Part shown: in pieces, positions 1-11,713 of the stretch
How the letters are laid out: the number at the start of each line of letters is the position of its first letter
How positions within the stretch are numbered: the first letter of the stretch is position 1
Source: Magicicada septendecula
Lineage: Eukaryota > Arthropoda > Insecta > Hemiptera > Cicadidae
NCBI GenBank assembly: GCA_034769895.1
Contig: CM068373.1
Coordinates: forward strand, 283,931,379-283,995,378
DNA length: 64,000 bases
Direction of reading: 5' to 3'
Program-made: the position numbers and the translations under genes
Notes under the pieces: generated by a model
The model's input: the letters and a program-made list of their open reading frames with translations, nothing else
What the model was told of the DNA's origin: nothing
Databases searched by the model: none

Positions 1-2139
1 TACCCTATTCCATTAACCGATCTTCACCAAAAACAATAGGTCTTGAGGACTCTACAATTCAGGGCTGTATGCAAAACATTATTTCATTCTCTTTGAAATT
101 ACGGCAGTTATCGTTCGTCATAGAAAAAATACCCTTGTTAAAACATAAAACGTTGCAGGTAAACTACCCCTTTCCCTTATCCGATCTTCAACAAAATCAA
201 CAGACCTTGAGTTCTGTACAATTCAAAAAGATATGCAGAAGAGTAGTTGATTCTGTTTTAATGTACGGCAGTTATCGTTCGTCATAAAAAAATCACCCTT
301 GATAAAACATAAAATGTTGCTGGTAAACTACCCTATTCCCTTAACTGATCTTCACCAAAACCAACAGGTCTTGAGAACTCTACATTCCAGGGCTGTATGC
401 AAAATATTATATGATTCTGTTTGAATTTGCGGCTGTTATCGTTTGCCATATAAAATACCCTTGATAAAACAAAAAACGTGGCACGTAAACTACCCCTTTC
501 CCTTAACCGATCTTCACCAAAAACAATAGGTCTTTAGTACTCAACAACTCAGGGGTCTATGCAAAAACTTATTTGATTCTGTTTGAATTTGCGGCTCTTA
601 TCGTTTGCCATAGAAAATAGCCTTTTAAAACATAAAACGTTGCAGGTAAACTACCCCTTTCCCTTAACCGGGCAATCTTCACCAACACCAATAGGTATTG
701 AGAACTCTACAATACAGGGCTGTATGCAAAACATCACTTGATTCTGTTTGAATTTGCGGCTGTTATCGTTTACCATAGAAAATATCGGTATGGAGAACCA
801 TACATGACTTCCATATTCTAAGATTTATATTTAAAATCATTTTCAGCCAAACAGCCAGGCTGTGTCTTACCTGCCTTTTTTGCTGTATTAAATGAAAAAT
901 ATTATATTACATTAAAATGAAAAAATTATAATTTTATTGCCTGGCAACAAAATTATTTTATTTTTAACAATTACCATTGTTTCAAAAAGTTTAAATAAAT
1001 TTTCAAGTACTTTACTCTTGTTAAAACGTAAAAGGTTGCAGGTAAAGTACCCCTTCCCCTTAACCGATCTTCACCAAAATCGAAAGTCATTGAGACCTCT
1101 ACAAGTCAGGGACGTATGCAAAAAATTATTTCATTCTGTTTGAATTTGCGGCTGTTATCGTTTGCCATAGAAAATACGCTTGATAAAAAAACGTTGCAGG
1201 TAAACTACCCCTTCCCCTTAACCGATATTCACCAAAAACAATAGGTCTTGAGTACTCTACAAATCAGGGCTGTATGCAAAACATTATTTGATTCTGTTTG
1301 AATTTGCGGCTGTTATCGTTTGCCATAGAAAATACCCTTGTTAAAAAAACGTTGCAGGTAAACTACCCCTTTCCCTCAACCGATCTTCACCAAAAACAAT
1401 AGGTCTTGAGAAATCTACATTTCAGGGCTGTATGCGAAACATTATTTGATTCTGTTTGAATTTGCGGCTGTTATCGTTTGCCAAAAAAAAAAAAATTTCC
1501 CTTGATAAAAAAAACCGTTGCAGGTAAACTACCCCTTCCCCTCAACCGATCTTCACCAAAAACAATAGGTCGCGAGTACTCTACAAATCAGGGCTGTATG
1601 CAAAAAATTATTTGATTCTGTTTGAATTTGCGGCAGTTGTCGTTTGCCATAAAAAATACGCATGATAAAAAACGTTGCTGGTAAACTACCCCTTCCCCTC
1701 AACCGATCTTCACCAAAAACAATAGGTCTTGAGTACTCTGCAAATCAGGGCTGTATGCAGAAAATTATTTGATTCTGTTTGAATTTGCGGCTGTTATCGT
1801 TTGCCATAGAAAATACAATTGTTAAAAAAACGTTGTAGGTAAACTACCCCTTTCCCTTAACCGATCTTCACCAAAAACAATAGGTCTTGAGAACTCTACA
1901 ATTCAGGGCTGTATGCGAAACAATATTTGATTCTGTTTGAATTTGCGGCTGTTATCGTTTGCCAAACAAACAAAATTACCCTTGCTAAAAAGAAACCGTT
2001 GCAGGTAAACTACCCCTTTCCCTCAACCGATCTTCACCAAAAACAATAGGTCGCGAGAACTCTGCAAAACCGGGCTGTATGCAAAAAATTATTTGATTCT
2101 GTTGAATTTGCGGCAGTTATCGTTTGCCATAGAAAAAAA

Positions 2140-2325
2140 ATCTACAGACAGACAGACACACAGACACACAGACACACAGACACACAGACAGACAGACACA
2201 CAGACACTTTTCGGAAAACGACTTTTTTTCATGTTTTGAGTGTAGTAGAATCAGAATCTGCAATAATCTCGAACACGATTTTTTTTGCCATCACCATACT
2301 TCCATTCCTTAAGGAATATGGAAGT
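2140..2325 (+). repeat. CAGACA microsatellite plus tail and terminal hairpin, copy 1
   Basis: A (CAGA/CACAGA)n microsatellite starts near 2145 and ends near 2207. A tail of about 90 bp follows, starting CTTTTCGGAAAACGAC. The module ends in a near-palindrome at 2298-2325, whose arms ACTTCCAT-TCC and GGA-ATATGGAAGT pair around TTAA. It is fused directly to the end of a satellite monomer. This combination of tandem core, short-motif microsatellite and 3' hairpin is the layout of non-autonomous Helitron-like elements (DINE/HINE type); that assignment is inference. Confidence 0.7.
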
Positions 2326-2780
2326 AAATATCGGTATGGAGAACCATACATGACTTCCATATTCTAAGATTTATTTTTAAAATCATTTTCAGCCAAACAG
2401 CCAAGGAAGGAATTTTAACAAAAAAATACTTCTTTCTTGCCAATAACGTAGTACACATATAAAAAATATTATCCCCTCCCCCTTCAACTATAATTTTGAT
2501 TTATAGGAAATTACCCCCAGCCCGTTCAACTAGCCTCTTCATTTATAGATATTTCATCTACGTTTCTACAGTGGATTATTAAGATCTTATCAGGATACTT
2601 TATCAAAATTAAGTACTTTACTCATGTTACAACAAAAAATGTTTCGGGTAAACTGCCCTTTCCCCGTAACCGATCTTCACCAAAATCAACAGACATTGAG
2701 TTCTCTATAGCTCAGGCACATATGTAAAAAATTATTTGATTCTGTTTGAATTTACGGCAGTTATGGATCGTCATATAAAA

Positions 2781-2917
2781 CAGACACACACACAGACACT
2801 TTTCGGAAAACGACTTTTTTTCATGTTTTGAGTGTAGTACAATCAGAATCTGCAATAATCTCGAACACGATTTTTTTTGCCATCACCATACTTCCATTCC
2901 TTAAGGAATATGGAAGT
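2781..2917 (+). repeat. CAGACA microsatellite plus hairpin module, copy 2
   Basis: This copy has only about 20 bp of CAGACACA microsatellite, followed by the same CTTTTCGGAAAACGAC tail and the same ACTTCCATTCCTTAAGGAAT hairpin (2890-2917). As in copy 1, it sits at the 3' end of a run of satellite monomers. Confidence 0.7.
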
Positions 2918-2999
2918 AAAATTACCCATGTTAAAACATAAAACATGAGATTTATAAAACATATCTAAGATTTATATTTAAAATCATTTTTGAAATAAA

Positions 3000-3540
3000 A
3001 TATTTTCAAAGAACCTACTAACGCTGGGGAAATCTGAGGAGCCAATCAGAGTTGGGCCTACCTGTCACTCTGCTGAATTTGGTGGAAAGCCCTGTCACTG
3101 TCGTCAAAGTATCAGCCTTGACAGGGTCCTCTTTTTCTGCAAAATGGGAGAGGAGGCTTGAGATGGAGTGAGTGACATGGTCCCCACCTCAATGAAGAAC
3201 CCATTGTTTTATAAAAATATATTTAAATTTTGAAAACTGAAAATTCTTTTCTTGTTGTAAATATTTATATTTTATAATCAAAATGACTTTATCAAAAAAC
3301 AAACATTATTTTTTTATAATAAGTACTTACATATGTTTCTTCATATGCTTACTTTTTCTTCAATGTTGATGATCATTTCCAAACATTCTGACAAAATTGT
3401 ATCTACAGAACAGTTAACATTCCCCAGGTTTCCATATCTGCTAATTTCTCATTACACATTCCACTGACGTCTTATTAACCATTTCATAAACTATCGTATA
3501 ATCTTTTCAGATTTTGTGGTACAAAATCTGAAATTTTCAG
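3000..3540. other. Unique, non-satellite island
   Basis: This is the only stretch in the first 50 kb that does not recur elsewhere in the window. The left half is richer in GC than the satellite. On the minus strand it contains a small exon-like segment, 3136 down to 3062: TTTTGCAG before it, CAG/GTAGG after it, and 75 bp open in one frame. The right half is AT-rich and ends in a perfect hairpin with 12-bp arms (3505-3516 and 3522-3533) around a TGGTA loop. It could be a fragment of a host gene or of another transposon; neither is established. Confidence 0.5.
3505..3533. repeat. Perfect inverted repeat, 12-bp arms
   Basis: The arms TTTCAGATTTTG and CAAAATCTGAAA pair without mismatch around a five-base loop. 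The hairpin lies at the right edge of the unique island, just before satellite-associated sequence (ATTGCCTGGCAACAAAATTA) that also occurs at about 936. It may mark the end of an inserted element. Confidence 0.6.
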
Positions 3541-5388
3541 ATTGCCTGGCAACAAAATTATTTTATTTTCAACAATTACCATTGTTTGAAAAAGTTTAAA
3601 TGAATTTTCAAGTACTTTACTCTTGTTAAAACGTAAAAGTTTGCTGGTAAACTACCCCTTCCCCTTAACTGATCTTCACCAAAATCTAAAGGCCTTGAGT
3701 CCTCTACAATTCACTGACGTATGCAAAAAATTATTTGATTCTGTTTGAATTTGCGGCAGTTATCGTTTGCCATAGAAAATACGCTTGATAAAAAACGTTG
3801 CAGGTAAACTACCCCTTCCCCTCAACCGATCTTCACCAAAAACAATAGGTCTTGAGTACTCTACAAATCAGGGCTGTATGCAGAAAATTATTTGATTCTG
3901 TTGGAATTTGCGGCTGTTATCGTTTGCCATATAAAATACCCTTGTTAAAAAAACGTTGTATGTAAACTACCCCTTTCCCTTAACCGATCTTCACCAAAAA
4001 CAATAGGTCTTGAGAACTCTACAATTCAGGGCTGTATGCGAAACATTATTTGAATCTGTTTGAATTTGCGGCTGTTATCGTTTGCCAAACAAAAAAATTT
4101 CCCTTGATAAAAAAAAACCGTTGCAGGTAAACTACCCCTTCCCCTCAACCGATCTTCACCAAAAACAATACGTCGCGAGTACTCTACAAATCAGGGCTGT
4201 ATGCAAAAAATTATTTGATTCTGTTTGAATTTGCGGCAGTTATCGTTTTCCATAGAAAATACGCTTGATAAAAAACGTTGCAGGTAAACTACCCCTTCCC
4301 CTCAACCGATCTTCACCAAAAACAAAAGGTCTTGACTACTCTACAAATCAGAGCAGTATGCAGAAAATTATTTGATTCTGTTTGAATTTGCGGCTGTTAT
4401 CGTTTGCCATAGAAAATACCCTTGTTAAAAAAACGTTGTAGGTAAACTACCCCTTTCCCTTAACCGATCTTCACCAAAAACAATAGGTCTTGAGAACTCT
4501 ACAATTTAGGGCTGTATGCAAATAATCTTTTGATTCTGTTTGAATTTGCGGCTGTTATCGTTTGCCATAGGAAATAAACTTGTTAAAACATAAAACGTTA
4601 CAGGTAAACTACCCCTTTCCCTTAACCGATCTTCACCAAAAACAATAGGTCTTGAGAACTCTACAATTCAGGGCTGTATGCGAAACATTATTTGATTCTG
4701 TTTGAATTTGCGGCTGTTATCGTTTGCCAAAAAAAAAAAATACGCATGATAAAAAACGTTGCTGGTAAACTACCCTTCCCCTCAACTGATCTTCACCAAA
4801 AACAATAGGTCTTGAGTACTCTACAAATCAGGGCTGTATGCAGAAAATTATTTGATTCTGTTTGAATTTGCGGCTGTTATCGTTTGCCATAGAAAATACC
4901 CTTGTTAAAAAAACGTTGTAGGTAAACTACCCCTTTCCCTTAACCGATCTTCACCAAAAACAAAAGGTATTGAGAACTCTACAATTTAGGGCTGTATGCA
5001 AATAATCTTTTCATTATGTTTGAATTTGCGGCTGTTATCGTTTGCCATAGGAAATACCCTTGTTAAAACATAAAACGTCACAGGTAAACTACCCCTTTCC
5101 CTTAACCGATCTTCACCAAAAACAATAGGTCTTGAGAACTCTACAATTCAGGGCTGTATGCGAAACATTATTTGATTCTGTTTGAATTTGCGGCTGTTAT
5201 CGTTTGCCAAACAAACAAAATTACCCTTGCTAAAAAAAAACCGTTGCAGGTAAACTACCCCTTGCCCTCAACCGATCTTCACCAAAAACAATAGGTCGCG
5301 AGAACTCTGCAAAACCGGGCTGTATGCAAAAAATTATTTGATTCTGTTTGAATTTGCGGCAGTTATCGTTTGCCATAGAAAAAAAATC

Positions 5389-5559
5389 TACAGACAGACA
5401 GACAGACAGACACACAGACACACAGACAGACACACAGACACTTTTCGGAAAACGACTTTTTTTCATGTTTTGAGTGTAGTAGAATCAGAATCTGCAATAA
5501 TCTCGAACACGATTTTTTTTGCCATCACCATACTTCCATTCCTTAAGGAATATGGAAGT
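5389..5559 (+). repeat. CAGACA microsatellite plus hairpin module, copy 3
   Basis: The microsatellite at about 5391-5440 is followed by the same CTTTTCGGAAAACGAC tail and the TTAA-centred hairpin at 5532-5559. The module joins back to satellite monomers within a few bases. Apparent ORFs across it on both strands are only the microsatellite read as QTDRQTDR or VCVSVCLS. Confidence 0.7.
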
Positions 5560-6213
5560 AAAAATACGCATGATAAAAAACGTTGCTGGTAAACTACCCC
5601 TTCCCCTCAACCGATCTTCACCAAAAACAACAGGTCTTGAGTACTCTACAAATCAGGGCTGTGTGCAGAAAATTATTTGATTCTGTTTGAATTTGCGGCT
5701 GTTATCGTTTGCCATAGAAAATACCCTTGTTAAAAAAACGTTGTAGGTAAACTACCCCTTTCCCTTAACCGATCTTCACCAAAAACAAAAGGTATTGAGA
5801 ACTCTAAAATTTAGGGCTGTATGCAAATAATCTTTTCATTATGTTTGAATTTGCGGCTGTTATCGTTTGCCATAGGAAATACCCTTGTTAAAACATAAAA
5901 CGTCACAGGTAAACTACCCCTTTCCCTTAACCGATCTTCACCAAAAACAAAAGGTCTTGAGAACTCTACAATTCAGGGCTGTATGCGAAACATTATTTGA
6001 TTCTGTTTGAATTTGCGGCTGTTATCGTTTGCCAAACAAACAAAATTACCCTTGCTAAAAAAAAAACCGTTGCAGGTAAACTACCCCTTGCCCTCAACCG
6101 ATCTTCACCAAAAACAATAGGCCGCGAGAACTCTGCAAAACCGAGCTGTATGCAAAAAATTATTTGATTCTGTTTGAATTTGCGGCAGTTATCGTTTGCC
6201 ATAGAAAAAAAAT

Positions 6214-6386
6214 CTACAGACAGACAGACAGACAGACACACAGACACACAGACAGACACACAGACACTTTTCGGAAAACGACTTTTTTTTCATGTTTTGA
6301 GTGTAGTAGAATCAGAATCTGCAATAATCTCGAACACGATTTTTTTTGCCATCACCATACTTCCATTCCTTAAGGAATATGGAAGT
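6214..6386 (+). repeat. CAGACA microsatellite plus hairpin module, copy 4
   Basis: This is nearly identical to copy 3, about 826 bp downstream, and ends in the same hairpin at 6359-6386. Copies 3 and 4 belong to one local duplication of satellite plus module rather than to two independent insertions. Confidence 0.7.
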
Positions 6387-9300
6387 AAAAATTACCCTTG
6401 ATAAAAACCCGTTGCAGGTAAACTACCCCTTTCCCTTAACCGATCTTCACCAAAAACGGCAGGTCTTGAGTACTCTACAATTCAGGCCTGTATGCAAACA
6501 ATTATTTGATTCTGTTTGAATTTGCGGCTCTTATCGTTTGCCATAGAAAACACCCTTGATAAAACATAAAACGTTGCTGGTAAACTACCCTATTCCATTA
6601 ACCGATCTAAACCAAAAACAATAGGTCTTGAGGACTCTACAATTCAGGGCTGTATGCAAAACATTATTTCATTCTCTTTGAAATTACGGCAGTTATCGTT
6701 CGTCATAGAAAAAATACCCTTGTTAAAACATAAAACGTTGCAGGTAAACTACCCCTTTCCCTTAACCGATCTTCAACAAAATCAACAGACCTTGAGTTCT
6801 GTACAATTCAAAAAGATATGCAGAAGAGTAGTTGATTCTGTTTTAATGTACGGCAGTTATCGTTCGTCATAAAAAAATCACCCTTGATAAAACATAAAAT
6901 GTTGCTGGTAAACTACCCTATTCCCTTAACTGATCTTCACCAAAACCAACAGGTCTTGAGAACTCTACATTCCAGGGCTGTATGCAAAATATTATATGAT
7001 CTGTTTGAATTTGCGGCTGTTATCGTTTGCCATATAAAATACCCTTGATAAAAAAAAAAACGTGGCACGTAAACTACCCCTTTCCCTTAACCGATCTTCA
7101 CCAAAAACAATAGGTCTTTAGTACTCAACAACTCAGGGGTCTATGCAAAAACTTATTTGATTCTGTTTGAATTTGCGGCTCTTATCGTTTGCCATAGAAA
7201 ATAGCCTTTTAAAACATAAAACGTTGCAGGTAAACTACCCCTTTCCCTTAACCGGGCAATCCTCACCAACACCAATAGGTATTGAGAACTCTACAATACA
7301 GGGCTGTATGCAAAACATCATTTGATTCTGTTTGAATTTGCGGCTGTTATCTTTTACCATAGAAAAATATCGGTATGGAGAACCATACATGACTTCCATG
7401 TTCTAATGTTTATATATTTAAAATCATTTACTTGAATTCGGTTCGATAATTTCTAACAAGTTATGTGTGTTCCTTGTAAATCGTGTTTTATGTTTGACAA
7501 ATTGAAGGATGTTTTATGTATGATTTTCTTTTCAGGATACTTTATTTATCAGAATTAAGTACTTCACTGTTGTTAAAACGTAAACCGTTGCAGGTAAACT
7601 ACCCCTCTCCCTTAACCGATCTTCACCAAAATCAATAGGCCTTGAGTCCTATACAACTCGGGTGCATATGCAAAAATTATTTGGTTCTGTTTGAATTTTC
7701 GACAGTTACCGTTCGCCATAGAAAAAATTCTACATACAGACACACAGACTCTTTTCGGAAAATGACTTTTCTTCATGTTTTGAGGGTAGTACAATCAGAA
7801 TCAGCATTCATCTCGAACATGATTTTTTCGCAATCCCCGTACTTCCATTTCCTTACGAAACACGGAAGTAAAAAACAGGTTAAGACTAAACAACATTGCT
7901 ATCTTTAAACTGTTTGAAAAACGTGTGATAACATTCTGAAATCAATCCCAATAAAATAAACTAAAATAACACGATAAAAATAGGCGTTATTGAAACATTA
8001 TTTAGAAGATACTTATTGACTGAATTGATTTTCCTATATTTCGTATATCAAACATATACGCAAACTGTATAATAAAACTGTTTGTATGTTTAAATAAAAA
8101 TTTATTCGATTCTGTTTGAATTTAAGGCAGTTATCGTTCATGAAAAAATTTCTCTTGTTACAACATAAAATTTTGCTGGTAAACTACCCCTTCCCCTTAA
8201 CCAATCTTAACCAAAATCAACAGGCCTTCAGGTCTCTACAATATAGGGGTGTATGCAAAAACTTATTTGATTATGTTTGAATTTACGGCAGTTATCGTTC
8301 GTCATATAAAATATCGGTATCGAGAACCATACATGACTTCCATGTTCTAAGATTTATATTTAAAATCATATTCGAAATGAAATATTTCCATCGAAACTAC
8401 GTCTTTCTACTTATTGCTTCAGCATTAACCACAGTACTGTGGTCACTAATGTATACCACCTCACGTTTTCGCACTCGATTTTCACCGATGATGGCAGTCG
8501 ATGGCACTGCCGAAAAGTCTGGTTTTGCAGAAAACATTGGACTACGGCTAAAGAGCCCGTGAAGCAATTTCAACAAAAACCTACTTCTTTGTTGCCGATA
8601 ACGTAGTACACATATAAAAAATTCTCCCCTCCACCTTCAACTATAATTTTTAATAATAGAAAATTACCCCCACCCCGTTCACCTAACCTCTTCATTTATA
8701 GATATTTCATCTACGTTTCTACAGTGGATTATTATGAGCTTCTTATCAGGATACTTTATTTACAAAAATTAAGTACTTTACTCTTGTTAAATCATAAAAT
8801 GTTTCAGGTAAACTACCCCTTTCTCTTAACCGATCTTCTCCAAAATCAATAGACATTCCGTCCTCTACAATTCAGGGATGCATGCAAAAAAAATATTTGA
8901 TTCTGTTTCAATGTGCGGCAGTTATCGTTCGTCATGGAAACATTTCTCTTGTTACAACATAAAATGTTGCAGGTAAACTACCCCTTTCCCTTAACCGATC
9001 ATCACCAAAATCAACAGACCTTGAGCTCTCTGCAACTCAGGGAAGGGTGCAAAAAATTATATGATTCTCTTTGATTTTCGGCAGTTATCGTTCGTCATAA
9101 AAAAATTACCCTTTTTAAAACATAAAACGTTGCTGATAAACTACCTCTTTCCCTTAACCGATCTTCAACAAAATCAACAGTGCTTGAGTTCTCTTTAGTT
9201 CAAAAAGGTATGCAAAAACCTAGTTGATTCTGTTTGAATTTACGGCAGTTATCTTTCGTCATATAAAAAATTAACCATGTTGAAACATAAAATGTTGCTG

Positions 9301-11488
9301 GTAAACTACCTCTTTCCCTTAACAGATCTTCACCAACACCAATAGGTATTGAGAACTCTACAATACAGGGCTGTAAGCAAAAACCTCTTTCCCTTAACCG
9401 ATCTTCACCAACACCAATAGGTATTGAGAACTCTACAATACAGGGCTGTATGCAAAACATCACTTGATTCTGTTTGAATTTGCGGCTGTTATCGTTTACC
9501 ATAGAAAAAAATTACCCTTGATAAAAACCCGTTGCAGGTAAACTACCCCTTTCTCTTAACCGATCTTCACCAAAAACGACAGGTCTTGAGTACTCTACAA
9601 TTCAGGCCTGTATGCAAACAATTATTTGATTCTGTTTGAATTTGCGGCTCTTATCGTTTGCCATAGAAAACACCCTTGATAAAACATAAAACGTTGCTGG
9701 TAAACTACCCTATTCCATTAACCGATCTTCACCAAAAACAATAGGTCTTGAAAACTCTACAATTCAGGGCTGTATGCAAAACATTATTTCATTCTCTTTG
9801 AATTTACGGCAGTTATCGTTCGTCATAGAAAAAATACCCTTGTTAAAACATAAAACGTTGCAGGTAAACTACCCTTTTCCCTTAACCGATCTTCAACAAA
9901 ATCAACAGACCTTGAGTTCTGTATAATTCAAAAAGATATGCAGAAGAGTAGTTGATTCTGTTTTAATGTACGGCAGTTATCGTTCGTCATAAAAAAATCA
10001 CCCTTGATAAAACATAAAATGTTGCTGGTAAACTACCCTATTCCCTTAACCGATCTTCACCAAAACCAACAGGTCTTGGGAACTCTACATTCCAGGGCTG
10101 TATGCAAAATATTATATGATTCTGTTTGAATTTGCGGCTGTTATCGTTTGCCATATAAAATACCCTTGATAAAACAAAAAACGTGGCACGTAAACTACCC
10201 CTTTCCCTTAACCGATCTTCACCAAAAACAATAGGTCTTTAGTATTCAACAAATCAGGGGTCTATGCAAAAACTTTTTTGATTCTGTTTGAATTTGCGGC
10301 TCTTATCGTTTGCCATAGAAAATAGTCTTTTAAAACATAAAACGTTGCAGGTAAACTACCCCTTTCCCTTAACCGATCTTCACCAACACCAATAGGTATT
10401 CAGAACTCTACAATACAGGGCTGTATGCAAAACACCATTTGATTCTGTTTGAATTTGCGGCTGTTATCGTTTACCATAGAAAAATATCGGTATGGAGAAC
10501 CATACATGACTTCCATGTTCTAATGTTTATATTTAAAATCATTTACTTGAATTCGGTTCGATAATTTCTAACAAGTTATGTGTGTTCCTTGTAAATCGTG
10601 TTTTATGTTTGACAAATTGAAGGATGTTATATGTATGATTTTCTTTTCAGGATACTTTATCAGAATTAAGTACTTCACTGTTGTTAAAACGTAAACCATT
10701 GCAGGTAAACTACCCCTCTCCCTTAACCGATCTTCACCAAAATCAATAGGCCTTGAGTCCTATACAACTCGGGTGCATATGCAAAAATTATTTGGTTCTG
10801 TTTGAATTTTCGACAGTTATCGTTCGCCATAGAAAAAATTCTACATACAGACACACACAGACTCTTTTCGGAAAATGACTTTTCTTCATGTTTTGAGGGT
10901 AGTACAATCAGAATCAGCCTTCATCTCGAACATGATTTTTCGCAATCACCGTACTTCCATTTCCTTACGAAACACGGAAGTAAAAAACAGGTTAAGACTA
11001 AACAACATTGCTATCTTTAAACTGTTTGAAAAACGTGTGATAACATCCTGAAATCAATCCCAATAAAATAAACTAAAATAACACGATAAAAATAGGCGTT
11101 ATTGAAACATTATTTAGAAGATACTTATTGACTGAATTGATTTTCCTATATTTCGTATATCAAACATATACGCGAACTGTATAATAAAACTGTTTGTATG
11201 TTTAAATAAAAATTTATTCGATTCTGTTTGAATTTAAGGCAGTTATCGTTCATGAAAAAATTTCTCTTGTTACAACATAAAATTTTGCTGGTAAACTACC
11301 CCTTTCCCTTAACCAATCTTAACCAAAATCAACAGGCCTTCAGGTCTCTACAATATAGGGGTGTATGCAAAAACTTATTTGATTATGTTTGAATTTACGG
11401 CAGTTATCGTTCGTCATATAAAATATCGGTATGGAGAACCATACATGACTTCCATGTTCTAAGATTTATATTTAAAATCATATTCGAA

Positions 11489-11713
11489 ATGAAATATTTC
11501 CATCGAAACTACGTCTTTCTACTTATTGCTTCAGCATTAACCACAGTACTGTGGTCACTAATGTATACCACCTCACGTTTTCGCACTCGATTTTCACCGA
11601 TGATGGCAGTCGATGGCACTGCCGAAAAGTCTGGTTTTGCAGAAAACATTGGACTACGGCTAAAGAGCCCGGGAAGCAATTTCAACAAAAACCTACTTCT
11701 TTGTTGCCGATAA
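11489..11713 (+). pseudogene. Captured 74-codon fragment encoding an N-terminal signal anchor (repeated in every unit)
   Basis: The ORF begins MKYFHRNYVFLLIASALTT. It has a short basic N-terminus, one hydrophobic segment (about residues 8-26) and a hydrophilic stretch rich in Ser, Thr and Arg, the layout of a type II signal anchor such as those of Golgi glycosyltransferases. No catalytic domain follows, so I read it as a captured 5' coding fragment rather than a working gene. Copies start at 8377, 11489, 14606, 17725, 20842, 23961, 27079, 30198, 36421, 39368, 41428, 45550 and 47611. The 8377 copy stops early (CCGTGA for CCGGGA), the 33316 copy has lost a base, and the 43489 copy has CTG for ATG. 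The differences are mostly amino-acid changing, so conservation reflects recent amplification, not selection. The source gene is unidentified. Confidence 0.5.

Larger units (their letters stand above)
1..7400. repeat. Divergent, irregular flank of the satellite
   Basis: This part of the array is not yet in the regular 3.1-kb phase. Monomers are more diverged (many have short A-runs at their junctions) and are interrupted by four microsatellite/hairpin modules and by a unique island. Two duplications are visible. Positions 1 to about 830 recur at about 6586-7415 with only scattered differences. A block around 5050-5565 recurs about 826 bp downstream at about 5880-6390. The pattern fits the older edge of an expanding array, where unequal exchange has been less effective at homogenising copies. 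Confidence 0.85.

Noticed and set aside
5230..6401. ORFs rich in QTDRQTDR or VCVSVCLS.
   Set aside because: They are translations of the CAGACA microsatellite on either strand.
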